NCBI GenBank assembly: GCA_050329935.1
Contig: JBHJOI010000025.1
Coordinates: 9,299-73,298, forward strand
Length of the DNA: 64,000 nucleotides
Source: CAYSFW01 sp050329935
GTDB lineage: Bacteria > Pseudomonadota > Gammaproteobacteria > UWMA-0217
Reading direction: 5' to 3'
Numbering within the stretch: position 1 is the first letter of the stretch; the number at the start of each line of letters is the position of its first letter. Below are positions 53,503 through 63,325 of the stretch, in pieces. A model generated the notes under the pieces. That model ran no database searches. It was not told the origin of the DNA and was given only the letters and a program-made list of their open reading frames with translations. A program made the translations under genes and the position numbers.

Positions 53503-53914
53503 ATCTTAGCGTTTGCGGGGACGGGTCGCTTTCACTTTGTGGCAAGCGCGGGCCTCACGAGAAACGTTTCGAAACCATGGGTCTATCCTAAAGCCGCGGC
53601 TTCGCCTTACGATTCGATGCCAGCGGCGAATTTCGGTAACTCTAGACCTCAAGGTCACGACTTTTCGCACGGCGCCACGACCACCACACTCCGGCCGCAG
53701 GATATTAGACCTCCTTGGTTCAGTCTGGTCGACGCGTTACAGTCTCCCGGTTCGAGCCAATGCGCGTCCTGCCTGTGTGAGCCGGATTGCTAGAGCATTC
53801 GCCGCGCCTGAGCGTTGCGTGGGCATCCGAGCGGGCTGTCGCGAATCCGCGTTGGGATGCTGAAAGCGGGCAGCCCACGCGCGCCCCGAGAAGAACGATG
53901 GAGATAAATGATTA
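53503..53914. other. Gap between mrr and the hsdM-like gene
   Basis: 412 bp without a convincing gene or signal. Confidence 0.4.
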
Positions 53915-55360
53915 GTGGACCAGGCTACGCACAACAAGATCGTCTCCTTCATCTGGGGCATCGCCGACGACGTACTGCGCGACCTCTTCAAGCGCGGCAA
54001 GTACCCCGATGTGATTCTGCCGATGTGCGTTATACGGCGCATGGATACGGTGCTCGAATCGACCAAGCAGACGGTGCTTGAGACCAAGAAGTTGCTCGAC
54101 GACGCGCGCATCATGGAGCAGCGCGCCGCGCTCTGCGACGCAGCGGGGCAGGCCTTTTACAATACTTCGAGGTTTACCCTGCGCGACCTCAAGTCCCGCG
54201 GCAGCCAGCAGCGGCTCCTGGCGGATTTCGAGGATTATCTGAATGGGTTTTCGCCGAACGTTCAGGACATCCTTGAGAACTTTAATTTTCGCAACCAGCT
54301 ACACACGCTTTCGAAGGCTGACGCGATTGGCACGCTGATCAACAAGTTCCTCGATCCCGATATCGATCTTTCGCCGAACGGCATCGACAACCATTCGATG
54401 GGCACGGTCCTCGAGGCGCTGGTACGCAAGTTCAACGAGGAGAACAACGAGGAGGCGGGCGAGCACTGGACGCCCCGCGACGCTGTCCGCCTGATGGCGA
54501 ACCTCGTCTTCCTGCCGATCGAACCCGAGATCAAGTCTGGAATCTACCTGCTCTCTGACTGCGCCTGCGGCACGGGTGGCATGCTCACCGTCGCTGAGGA
54601 GACGCTCGCTACCCTCGCAGACAAGCGCGGACAGCAGGTCAAGTGCCTGCTTTACGGCCAGGAGATCAACCCCGAGACCTATGCCGTCTGCAAGGCGGAC
54701 ATGCTGCTGAAAGGCGAAGGCGAGAGCGCTGACCACATCGTCGGTGGCGCGGAATGGTCCACGCTCGCGCACGAGTTCGATGCTCGAGGACATTTGATCG
54801 GCCTCGATAAGATTGGTCATTTCTTTGCCGAGGGGTGGATTTATTTCGAAATGACTCGTTATGACAACGAGACACTGGAAAAAGCGATGGACTGGGGGAG
54901 TCAACAGGAGGCAGGTAAGTTTGGATACACGACCACCGGGATCTATTCGTTTGCCGACTTGGTGGCGAATTTCAATGGTTGGCGGTTCTGGAACGAGATT
55001 GCGTTAACCGCCGACGATCCCCTCCGAAGTTTTCTTGGCAATTTATTCCGCAGGCCTTATGTGCGGTGCGAAATTCGGCTTTTGCCCTCGATCAAACACG
55101 GGCGGGTGGTGAAAAACTGGAAATTGGTCAAGCGGTTCGATCTCGCGGATTATATCGATGGCGCCTGGGATGAAGGCAACAACTGTAACAGCCATGCCGA
55201 TCCGATCATCGAGGACAAAGTCGAACGACGTATTCAGGACGTTGCTCCGGATTTCAAATGCCCGGTGAATCCCGCTGACTGCGTAGAGGCAAGGCAGCAA
55301 TACGGCAAGTTCGCGAAACAGCTTCTGCATCTCAGCTGCTTAACTGCCGGTGGGCGTTAG
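53915..55360 (+). pseudogene. Chimeric hsdM remnant: type I methyltransferase N-terminus joined to an unrelated C-terminus
   Basis: 481 codons from GTG 53915. Residues 1 to about 287 are the N-terminal part of a type I restriction HsdM: DQATHNKIVSFIWGIADD, LPMCVIRRMD, EAGEHWTPRDAVRLMANL and SAM motif I CACGTGGML. Right after HIVGGAEWSTLAHEFDAR, where HsdM normally continues with the catalytic NPPY motif, the sequence becomes unrelated (HFFAEGWIYFEMTRYDNETLE, FNGWRFWNEI, PYVRCEIRLLPSI). The C-terminal about 190 residues resemble no part of HsdM. Most likely a deletion fusion, so probably inactive as a methyltransferase. No hsdS or hsdR is seen. An assembly join is not excluded. Confidence 0.7.
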
Positions 55361-55446
55361 CGTCGGCATTATTGCGTTGTCAATGCCCGTGGCGGCGGCG
55401 GGCGGTATTCGTCGACGGTCGCTACGACCCGACGCGATCGAGTCGA

Positions 55447-56004
55447 TCAATCGACGTTACGGAACAGCTGTTCCGGCGAGAGCGTCAACTCAACGCTTGC
55501 GAACACGATCGGTGCGTCGGCGGCGAAGTCATGCAGCACCCATAAGCCGTCCGCGTTGCGGCGGAAGATCTCGGTGCTGAGGCGGTCGGGATCGATCAGC
55601 GCGTATTCCCGGAGACTGTCGAGCGTTCGATAGGCGGCGAATTTTTTACCGCGATCGTAACCCTGGGTGGACTCGGACAGCACTTCGACGATCAGCACGG
55701 GCGATTCGAGATACAGCTCGGCCTTGTGATCGGCCTCGTCGCAGGTGACCACGACGTCGGGGTAGAAGAATGCGTTCACCGCCCGGACGCGCAGCTTCAT
55801 GTCTGACATATAGGCTCGGCAACGCGCGCCGTCGAGATGCGTGGTTAGCACACTCGCAACGTTTAGCGATATCGCGTTGTGCCGCCGGTTCGCGCCAACC
55901 ATCGCGAAGACGTCGCCATTGAGGTACTCGTTTTTGTTCGGCTGCGCATTTTCCCAGGCGAGATACTCCTCGACCGAGAAATGCGCGACTGCGGGAAGCG
56001 CCAT
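55447..56004 (-). CDS. Uma2-family (DUF820) predicted nuclease
   Basis: 185 aa with the Uma2 fold: FSVEEYLAWEN start, KNEYLNGDVFAMVGA, YMSDMKLRVRAVNAFFYPDVVV (D metal ligand), PVLIVEVLSESTQGYDRGKK (E and K of the active site), and YALIDPDRLST. Related to, but distinct from, the copy at 46089-46652. ATG 56004 is used since the upstream 80 codons are not family-like. Role unknown. Confidence 0.85.
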   Translation of the reverse strand: MALPAVAHFSVEEYLAWENAQPNKNEYLNGDVFAMVGANRRHNAISLNVASVLTTHLDGARCRAYMSDMKLRVRAVNAFFYPDVVVTCDEADHKAELYLESPVLIVEVLSESTQGYDRGKKFAAYRTLDSLREYALIDPDRLSTEIFRRNADGLWVLHDFAADAPIVFASVELTLSPEQLFRNVD

Positions 56005-56240
56005 GAAACGACTCCGATAATTAGGTTTAGGTCGATTGTAGCAGCGGGGCGGCGCCAGGGCGCCTGGGTTTGCACCGAGCGCCGTTCGTATCGCTGCGCC
56101 CCGCGCACTTGAAAACCGCGCGTTGAGTCCGGGGCCGCGACGCACCGGGCGGGACCGTCGGCGGTGGGCCTGGCTATCAGGTCGTCGGGTCACCGCTTGG
56201 GCGGTGACCAAACGTGGGAACCCCGTCCACAAGGCCCGCT

Positions 56241-59200
56241 TCATCCGTCCTTCGATCGCTGCCGTCCCGCGCGTGGTTTAGGTGCCGGCGTCGCGGGCGG
56301 TTCGCTGTCGTCCGCCGTCGGTTCGGGTGAGGCGTGGTGGGCGCAGTGTCGGGGGATCAGGTGGTTAGCGAGGCCTTCCAGTTGCGTGGCGGCGCGCAGC
56401 GCGCCGCGCCGGGCGGTTTTGTTTTTTGCCGCGTGGGCCTTGACGCGGAAAAACAGCGCCAGTAGGCAGAGTTGAGTGGCGGTGGAGTCGACTTCGCGCG
56501 GGCGCGCGTGCACGTCCGCGCGGGCGTGGTCGTAAGTCTCCCGCAGGCGCGTGGCGGTGGCTTCGGCGGTGTCGTCGCTGGCCACGAGGCTGCCATTGAG
56601 CAGGTATTCGATGGTCAATGCGTCGACCGGCATCACGGCGTTCCAGTAGTTTTTATTGCCGCGGTAGGCCGATTGCGCGGCGGCCGCGGCTTGTTGGGCG
56701 AGCTCGATGAGTTCGCCTCGCATCGCGTCGCTGACATCGAGCACGGTTTGCAGCGAGAGGCGGTTGAGGGCGCAGTTGGGGTCGAAACGCGCCGGGTCGT
56801 CGGCGCCGTCGCCTTGCTGGTACCAGAAGGCGCTGTGGGCCACGGCGTCCTCGAACGGTTTGAGGGCAGCGTCGTCGGCGTGCTCCAGCACTTGCCGCGC
56901 ATGCACGCTGGCGAGGCGCTTGTAGGCGCTGCCGAGCAAGCCGCAGCGTTCGGCGTTCGGTGGCCGGTCGTCGCCGGCCTCGCTCAATTGATTCAAGCCG
57001 AGCAGTCGCTTGAGGGCGGTCTCGATCAGTCGTGGTTGGCGCAGGTTGGCGCCGAGACGGGCCTCTAGGTTGGCGAGTTGTTCGATCGCCTTGATCGGTA
57101 CTTCGTCCGAGCGGCTGGCGCGGATGGCGTTGCGGTAGTGATCGCAGGCGCGTTCGAGCCAGACGGATCCGAGGTCGCCGTATAATTGGCCGAGTAGCGT
57201 TTCAGTGCGGGCGAGGCCTCGCCACTCGCGCGGACAGTCGTCGAGCAGGCGCGCGATGCGGTCGGCGATCGCTTGCGCCTCCTCGGCGCTGAGTAGCGCT
57301 TCGCGCCGCGCGATCTCGTTGCGTTGCTGGCCGATGCGGTCGAGCAACTCCTCAACCGCCACCAGTCGCTCGGACTCGCTCGCGGCGGCGCTGATTGGTT
57401 TGGTCGGGTCGATCCGGTAGCCGGGTTCGCCATAGGCCTGATACGCGCCCCAGGTGTTGCTCTGGGGATACAGTTCGTAGGTGGCGCGGCGGGCGTCGAA
57501 CACGGCCTCGCCAAAACTGCGGTTGTCCTGGATCAGCCGGCCATAGAAGGTCTCGGCGAACAGGCGTGCGGCGAGGTCGTGCACGGCCCAGCCGGCGACG
57601 ATGACAGCGCGCACGCCGATTTCGATGAGTTCGCGCGCCACGCTGTAGGCCAGCCGGTTGAAGGCGATCGGTCCGCGATCGACCTGACCGAGATGACAGC
57701 AATTGAGAAACGCGATTTCGGGCACGGTTTCCATCGCGTCGATTTCGGCGGCGGTCAGTAACAAGCCGTCGGACAGCACCACGCCGCTACGCAACGAGCC
57801 GTTGGCCATGCGCGCCTCGAATACGCCGTGGGCGGCAATGTGCAGGATGCGGTAGGGGTGTTGGTAGAGCTTGTTGATCACATCCTGCGCGAGCTGATCG
57901 TCACCGATGGCCTCGAAGACCTGGTAACCCTGAGTACGCAACAGATCGGCGACCGCAGTGGCCTCGTCCTCGGCGCCTTGCAGCGGGTCGGGGTCGCGCG
58001 GCAGCGCTCGCGCGGGATCCCCGAAGTGCCGCGCGAAGCCTTCGACCGAGGGGTTGCCGACCACGTAGGCGAGCGGCCCCGCGGCCACCCGGACCTGAGC
58101 GCGAAACCGTTGCGAACTCAGTTGCCGCACCATCGCGGTCTGGATCGCGAGCGGCACGGTGTCCGCCATCATAAGTTCCCACGGCAGGTTGGCGGTGTAG
58201 CCGTCGAGCACAAGCAGGATTTGTCCGAACAGTCGCGCCGCTTCCTTGAAGTCGTGCGGAACGATGAGCTGGAACAAGGTGCGCGCGAGTTCGGGGTTGA
58301 AGTTCTGGCGCGTGACCGATTGCGCGACCAGCCGCTCGATCAATTCCGGTTGGCGCTGGTGAAACACGCTCTCGGCGCGCGCGCGCTGGCCGAGGTAGAT
58401 GAAACGTAGCCGTTCCGCGAGCGCGGCGCCGGGGCGGGCAGTCGCGGGCTCGACGGTTTCGGCGTCGGCGTTGGTCACGATCAGGCGCGGCCAGTAGTTG
58501 GGAACGTCCTCCATCCGCAACCGTTCGCGCACGCCGTCGCAGCGCAGTAGGCCGCGCACGGGCACCACGGTGCCGCCGTCGCGGCGTTCGTTGTTGTAGC
58601 GTCGCGCAACGCGGTGAATCGCGTGCGCAATGGTGATCGCCGTGTCGAGATAGAGCTCGACGAATTCGAGCCGTGCGACGCGCAGCGATTGCGGCATCAC
58701 CTCGCGGAAACGCCGGTTGGCGTCCAGCACGCCCTGCACGATCGCGCCGACCGAACCCTCGATGGTGAAGTTGGCCGTCGAGTTGTAGCCGAGCAACAAG
58801 GCGCAGAGCTGGACTTCGGACACGTCGGTCCGCGCGCTTTCGACGAGTTGCAGCAGATAGCGCAAGGTCGCGGTCTGTACTGCCTGCGTGAGGGTCTGAC
58901 CGTTCAGCTTGCCGTACTCACCCAGTCCGGCGACGACCGCGCCGCGACAGCAGCCGCGTTGCCGCTCGAACACGTTGGGGGTTGGCAGAACTACCGTGGC
59001 GGTGCCGAGCGGTCCCGCGTAGAGGCCGAGATGCTGCCGTCGCGACAATTCGCCGCCGACGAGTTCGCGGTCGACCAGGGCTTCGGCGCCGGAGATTACA
59101 TCGCCTTCGTAATGGCCGACCAACAGCGGTTGACTCGCGTAGCGCAGATCCATCGCAGTGCAGCAGACTTCCAGCACTTGCGCCGCTTGCGGTTCGACGC

Positions 59201-62012
59201 GGCGCGGCGGACTGGCGTCGAGCACGTCGTCGATGAACTCGGCCGCGGTCGGTTGCGGCGTGGGGCCGGCGTCGTAGGTGAATACCCGCGCGGTGTCGCG
59301 CGCCAGCGCAGGCGCTGTCGGCAGTCCGTCGGTGTTGCCGTCGTTTAGCAACTCCATCAGCGCCGGGAAGTGGTCCGGGGTGGCGCAGAGGTCGCCGTGT
59401 TTCACTGGCGCGTAGTAGGTCTTGCCGATGCCGGGGATGAGTCCCGACTCCCAGGTGACCGCGCCGTCGCCGCGCGCGGTGCCGAGCATCTTGATTCGAC
59501 CGCCGGCCTCGCTGAGCCCGTAGGGCGTGACGTCAGCCTGGCCGCAGACGTAGATAATCCGCTCGCGTTGGGCCTCCGGCAGTGTTTCCAGGTCGGCGCC
59601 GGGTTGTTGCCAGAGCCACTGTCCGGCCTTGAGCGCGGCGTCCGATGGCGTCGCGCAGACGCGGTCGCCGAACCAGAAGTCGCGAAGTCGGGGCTTGAGG
59701 GTTTCGCGCCAGAGTTTGGGATCGTAGAGGTCGCGATCGGCCGCGACCCGCGTGCCCGGCCGCGGCAGCAGTTGTAACGCGCCCGGGAACTCGCCGATCA
59801 GATCGAGCACGTCCTGCAGATCGTGTTTCAGATCGAGCCGGGAAAGGTTGCGCACCATCGACGATTTACCGATCAAGGTCTCGACCATCTTGTAGGAGCC
59901 CAGGTTCGGCGTGCCGAGCATGATGAAACGCGCGCCGTCGCGCGTGATCAGCCGTTCCCAGGTGGCTGGATGTTTCGCGATCAGCGCGCGCACCACCAAC
60001 CCGCCCATGCTGTGCGCCAGCAGGCGCAACGGTTGGGTGGTTTGCTTCAACAACGATTCGAGCTGTTCCGCCAGCGCGTCGGCGAGGGTCGGCAACGATT
60101 GCCGCCAGTCGTAGGCGCCGGCGACGCAGTTATGACTCGCCGCGAGATGCTCGACGAGTTTGCCGTAATAGCGTTGCAGGAGCGCTTGCGCCCGCACATC
60201 GTCATCGCCGTCGCGCCAACGCAGTTTGTGCAGGCCGCCGACCAGCAGGTCGTCCGGATCGAGCCAGACGCGGTCGCGACCGCCACGGCGCGCGAGGTGC
60301 GAGCCCATGATGCCCGGCAGCAGAACCACTACCGGTTTCAGCGGATCGAGCGCGGCTGGGGTGGCGCGCGTGGCTGGAATGAGTTCCGGAACCGGACCGT
60401 CGAGCGCGCGGAACCCCTCGATCTGGGTCGCGTCAGGTTCGGTCAGCCAGCGCCGTAACGCCGCGCGCGAGGCTTCGTTGGAGAAGTAGCGGAAGTGACT
60501 GACCTCGGCGCCTTGCTCGAACCGCCAGCGTGCCGCGTCGGGGCGGGCGAGGCCGGCGAACATCGAGTCGGTGTCGACCACCAGGTCATTGTTCAGCCGG
60601 TCGAACAACACGAGGTCGGTGAAGAACACCCCGAGCCGCTTCAGCAAGCCGCCGCCCTCGATATCGCCCGCGATCACCGCCAGCTGGATGCCGGGCCGCG
60701 CCGGCGCGCGCATCAGCAGGGTGCCGAGCGGCGCCCCGGGCAACATCGCCTCGATCCCCGGCACGCGGGCGGGGTGGGTGCGGTTGCGCGCGATCTCGAG
60801 CACCGCGCGCTTGAGCGCGGCGTAGACGGGTTGCCCGGCGAGCAACGGAACGAGGCCAATCAGCGACAGCAGGCCGCCGAGAAACACATCGAAGTTCGCG
60901 CTCGCGAGCCGGGTGCCGCGCGCCGGGCAGGCGACCCGGACATAGCGCTCGATGACCAATTGCTTCGTGCGCAACGTGGTTACCAATTCGCGCAACAAGG
61001 CGCGGTGTTCTTCGTCGACGTCGGTGAGCGCCGGGTCGTCGCGGCGGAAATCCTCGATTTCGCGTTCGCCGAGTTCGCCGAGGCAAAGCAGATCGCCGAC
61101 CAGGCCGCCGCGGGAATGGGTGACTAGACTGAAACGCGCGCCATCAGGCAACGCGCGGGCGAGCGCGAGCGCGTTTTCGATCGGACTCTCGGAGAGCGTG
61201 CGGTGCTCGAAGGCGAAGATCCGATCGCCGAACCGGGCGCCGAGGCGACGCCAGTCCTCACGCGCCTCACGTTGGTCAGCGAGCAGATCGCCGAAACTGC
61301 CTACCGTGCTCGACCCAGTGCCGTGAATGAACAGGAGCAGCGGCCCCTTGGCGACGTCGGAATTAAGTCCCGCGGGGTCGACCGCGGCAAGGTCGCTTGC
61401 GTCCCCGCGCGCGCCCACCCAGCGGTATAGGCCGGGTTCGCGTGCGAGCTGGGATTCGATCGCCCACATCAAGGCCTTAGTGCCCAGCCAGGTCACGCCG
61501 AGTCGGGCGGCGTCCTCGAGCGCCTCGGACGCAGCATCGCCCAGCCGCTCGCGTGCCCAGGCCAGCGCCTGTTCGCGCGCGCGGCGTAGGAGTTCGTCGC
61601 GACCGAGATCGAGCACGAACAGGCGCCGCACCACATCGCCGATCAAGCCGCGACTCGCCGCGCCGCGATCGCGAATGGCGTCGAGTTCGAGCGTATCGCC
61701 CAGGGTCGGGTCGAGTTCGCGCAGGTCGTCGCGTAGCTTGTCCACGCGGATGAACACGGTGACGCCATCGTCCAGTTCGAGCGCGAGCACTTGTTCGGCG
61801 TCGACGGCCTCGTTGACGGGCGGCGCGGTCGCGCGCGCCGTGCGCGACAGGGTGTAGGCCGCACGTGTTGTCACCAGACCATCCGGTAGAAAACGCTGCT
61901 CGTCGTGCGTCGCGCCGCGAGTTCCCGTCTGCAGGATCCGCGGCGGCGTCGTTTGGCGGAGCGGTTCGCCGCTGAGTTTTAATTCAACCGAGTGATTGTT
62001 GGCCTCGCTCAT
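56241..62012 (-). CDS. Giant dual alpha/beta-hydrolase, CHAT-protease protein
   Basis: 1923 aa with at least four regions. (1) about 225-340: hydrolase with oxyanion LLFIHGTGSS (His230) and nucleophile VTHSRGGLV (Ser300). (2) about 565-740: second, LCAT/PGAP1-like hydrolase with LLPGIMGSHLARR and LAHSMGGLVV (Ser668). (3) about 1250-1520: CHAT peptidase, with H in LHIAAHGVFE (His1395) and C in FLNCCHLG (Cys1439). (4) about 1560-1923: helical, TPR-like repeats. No signal peptide, so cytosolic. It lies 54 bp downstream of the caspase gene and is co-transcribed with it. Plausibly a stress- or phage-activated protease plus lipase; activation trigger and substrate unknown. Confidence 0.85.
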   Translation of the reverse strand: MSEANNHSVELKLSGEPLRQTTPPRILQTGTRGATHDEQRFLPDGLVTTRAAYTLSRTARATAPPVNEAVDAEQVLALELDDGVTVFIRVDKLRDDLRELDPTLGDTLELDAIRDRGAASRGLIGDVVRRLFVLDLGRDELLRRAREQALAWARERLGDAASEALEDAARLGVTWLGTKALMWAIESQLAREPGLYRWVGARGDASDLAAVDPAGLNSDVAKGPLLLFIHGTGSSTVGSFGDLLADQREAREDWRRLGARFGDRIFAFEHRTLSESPIENALALARALPDGARFSLVTHSRGGLVGDLLCLGELGEREIEDFRRDDPALTDVDEEHRALLRELVTTLRTKQLVIERYVRVACPARGTRLASANFDVFLGGLLSLIGLVPLLAGQPVYAALKRAVLEIARNRTHPARVPGIEAMLPGAPLGTLLMRAPARPGIQLAVIAGDIEGGGLLKRLGVFFTDLVLFDRLNNDLVVDTDSMFAGLARPDAARWRFEQGAEVSHFRYFSNEASRAALRRWLTEPDATQIEGFRALDGPVPELIPATRATPAALDPLKPVVVLLPGIMGSHLARRGGRDRVWLDPDDLLVGGLHKLRWRDGDDDVRAQALLQRYYGKLVEHLAASHNCVAGAYDWRQSLPTLADALAEQLESLLKQTTQPLRLLAHSMGGLVVRALIAKHPATWERLITRDGARFIMLGTPNLGSYKMVETLIGKSSMVRNLSRLDLKHDLQDVLDLIGEFPGALQLLPRPGTRVAADRDLYDPKLWRETLKPRLRDFWFGDRVCATPSDAALKAGQWLWQQPGADLETLPEAQRERIIYVCGQADVTPYGLSEAGGRIKMLGTARGDGAVTWESGLIPGIGKTYYAPVKHGDLCATPDHFPALMELLNDGNTDGLPTAPALARDTARVFTYDAGPTPQPTAAEFIDDVLDASPPRRVEPQAAQVLEVCCTAMDLRYASQPLLVGHYEGDVISGAEALVDRELVGGELSRRQHLGLYAGPLGTATVVLPTPNVFERQRGCCRGAVVAGLGEYGKLNGQTLTQAVQTATLRYLLQLVESARTDVSEVQLCALLLGYNSTANFTIEGSVGAIVQGVLDANRRFREVMPQSLRVARLEFVELYLDTAITIAHAIHRVARRYNNERRDGGTVVPVRGLLRCDGVRERLRMEDVPNYWPRLIVTNADAETVEPATARPGAALAERLRFIYLGQRARAESVFHQRQPELIERLVAQSVTRQNFNPELARTLFQLIVPHDFKEAARLFGQILLVLDGYTANLPWELMMADTVPLAIQTAMVRQLSSQRFRAQVRVAAGPLAYVVGNPSVEGFARHFGDPARALPRDPDPLQGAEDEATAVADLLRTQGYQVFEAIGDDQLAQDVINKLYQHPYRILHIAAHGVFEARMANGSLRSGVVLSDGLLLTAAEIDAMETVPEIAFLNCCHLGQVDRGPIAFNRLAYSVARELIEIGVRAVIVAGWAVHDLAARLFAETFYGRLIQDNRSFGEAVFDARRATYELYPQSNTWGAYQAYGEPGYRIDPTKPISAAASESERLVAVEELLDRIGQQRNEIARREALLSAEEAQAIADRIARLLDDCPREWRGLARTETLLGQLYGDLGSVWLERACDHYRNAIRASRSDEVPIKAIEQLANLEARLGANLRQPRLIETALKRLLGLNQLSEAGDDRPPNAERCGLLGSAYKRLASVHARQVLEHADDAALKPFEDAVAHSAFWYQQGDGADDPARFDPNCALNRLSLQTVLDVSDAMRGELIELAQQAAAAAQSAYRGNKNYWNAVMPVDALTIEYLLNGSLVASDDTAEATATRLRETYDHARADVHARPREVDSTATQLCLLALFFRVKAHAAKNKTARRGALRAATQLEGLANHLIPRHCAHHASPEPTADDSEPPATPAPKPRAGRQRSKDG

Positions 62013-62066
62013 CGCGATCTCCCTGTGTTTCTTATCAGTGTCGCGGCAGCCCGTGACCGTGATGTG

Positions 62067-62897
62067 TCAGCCGAGCACCGGAAACGCCCGCGCGGTTCGG
62101 CTGGCGAGTATCTGCGGCGTTTGCGGGTAGCTGGCGCCCGGCAGGTGGTTGCGGATCGCGCCGTACCAGTCGGCGTAGGTCGCGCGCGGTCCGAGACGTT
62201 TAAGGGTCCTTAATGCGTAGTAAGTGAAGGCGCCGTTCGGTCGGCCGCGAAAGCGCGCGTCGTAGCTGTATTCGTTGTCCTTGCAGCCGGAGAGCAGCAA
62301 ATCGCCGCCGCTCAATGCCAGCCCGCCAATCCAGGCCGAATGCAGCGCGCGCCCGGATTCGACGTTCGCCGGCACCCGCCCGGCGGCGTTATGCGGCAAG
62401 CGTTCCTCGGGCAACCAGGCCGCGGGCGGCAGAAATCGCGCACGCGGTGCGTCACTGTCGGCATCGGGTTGCGCCCAGCGGATCACGGTGCCGGAATGAC
62501 AACTGTCGGACAACAAGACCACACGCACCCCGGCCGCGCGACGCTTGAACAAGACGTGAATCTCGTCATCGAGCAAGGCCATGCCGCGGTCGATGTCATA
62601 CGGGCACAGGGCCTCGTCCTGACCGTCCGGTTCGTCGCCGCTGGTGTCCGGTACAAAGGTGCCGTGGCCGGAAAAAGTAATGACGATGCTGTCACCGGAT
62701 TCGGCCGCATCGATCAAGCCGCCGATCGCGGCGACCATGCCAGCCTTGGTTGCCGCCGCATCGAGCAAGGTGGTCACCTCGAATCCGCGGTCACTCAGTG
62801 TGGCGCCCCAGTCATGGGCGTCGTTGACGCATCCCGCGAGATCGTTGGCGGTGCCCGGATAGTCGTTGATGCCGATACAAAGTGCGCGTTTGGCCAT
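62067..62897 (-). CDS. Caspase-like (metacaspase) protease
   Basis: 276 aa, the p20-type caspase fold: KRALCIGINDYPG start, catalytic His78 in ITFSGHGTF and Cys133 in LLSDSCHSGT, both in canonical motifs. The acidic S-D-S-C pocket suggests arginine/lysine specificity as in metacaspases; a true D-specific site is not visible. It has no extra domain. ATG 62897 follows AAGGAGTACCCCACTC. First gene of the operon with the CHAT/hydrolase protein, so one may activate the other. Confidence 0.9.
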   Translation of the reverse strand: MAKRALCIGINDYPGTANDLAGCVNDAHDWGATLSDRGFEVTTLLDAAATKAGMVAAIGGLIDAAESGDSIVITFSGHGTFVPDTSGDEPDGQDEALCPYDIDRGMALLDDEIHVLFKRRAAGVRVVLLSDSCHSGTVIRWAQPDADSDAPRARFLPPAAWLPEERLPHNAAGRVPANVESGRALHSAWIGGLALSGGDLLLSGCKDNEYSYDARFRGRPNGAFTYYALRTLKRLGPRATYADWYGAIRNHLPGASYPQTPQILASRTARAFPVLG

Positions 62898-62977
62898 GAG
62901 TGGGGTACTCCTTGCAGGCGACGTCGGTCGACGTGCGGATGACGGATTGAGGTGTTGCCGGCGACGCCGGTCCTATG

Positions 62978-63006
62978 AATCTAGCCCGCGGTTTACAATT
63001 TGACAA
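62978..63006 (-). promoter_or_regulatory. Sigma-70-like promoter of the caspase / CHAT operon
   Basis: On the minus strand TTGTCA (63006-63001), 17-bp spacer, TAGATT (62983-62978), giving a leader of about 74 bp before the caspase start. Confidence 0.5.
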
Positions 63007-63122
63007 AGATTATCGGTTCGCCAAGGGCAAGCGAAGCGCCGCTCTTGGTGCGTCGGTGTGGAGCGCATTGTTGGGCGGTGACGTTAGATGCTTGGGGATA
63101 TGTCACGCCAAGGCGGATCACC

Positions 63123-63230
63123 TCAGCACAGTCGAGCGCCACCCTCCACATCGTGTACGGTTCTGGCCACATAGGGAATGCGCACCAGAAACAGCACTAC
63201 TTCGGCGATGTCATCGGGCGTGCTTTGACG
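63123..63230 (-). pseudogene. Remnant of a short-chain dehydrogenase/reductase C-terminus
   Basis: On the minus strand the frame reads RQSTPDDIAEVVLFL and then VHDVEGGA, matching the C-terminal SDR pattern (PeDiAevvlFL ... hvdGGa). No N-terminal part or cofactor site is nearby, so it is a decayed fragment. The match is short. Confidence 0.4.
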
Positions 63231-63325
63231 CCGTGCGAGGAGCAATGGGTGAACCACACCGTGGCCAGCGACGACTGTTCTGACGCGGTGGGGAATGCCC
63301 CCCTTCGGATTCCAGACTGCCCTAA

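Larger units (their letters stand above)
62898..63325. other. Intergenic region upstream of the caspase operon
   Basis: 428 bp that hold a sigma-70-like promoter for the caspase operon and a short-chain-dehydrogenase-like gene remnant on the minus strand; no intact gene is seen. Confidence 0.5.

Noticed and set aside
53746..53775. tRNA-like GGTTCGAGCC segment
   Set aside because: The flanking bases do not form a T-stem and no acceptor stem is found.
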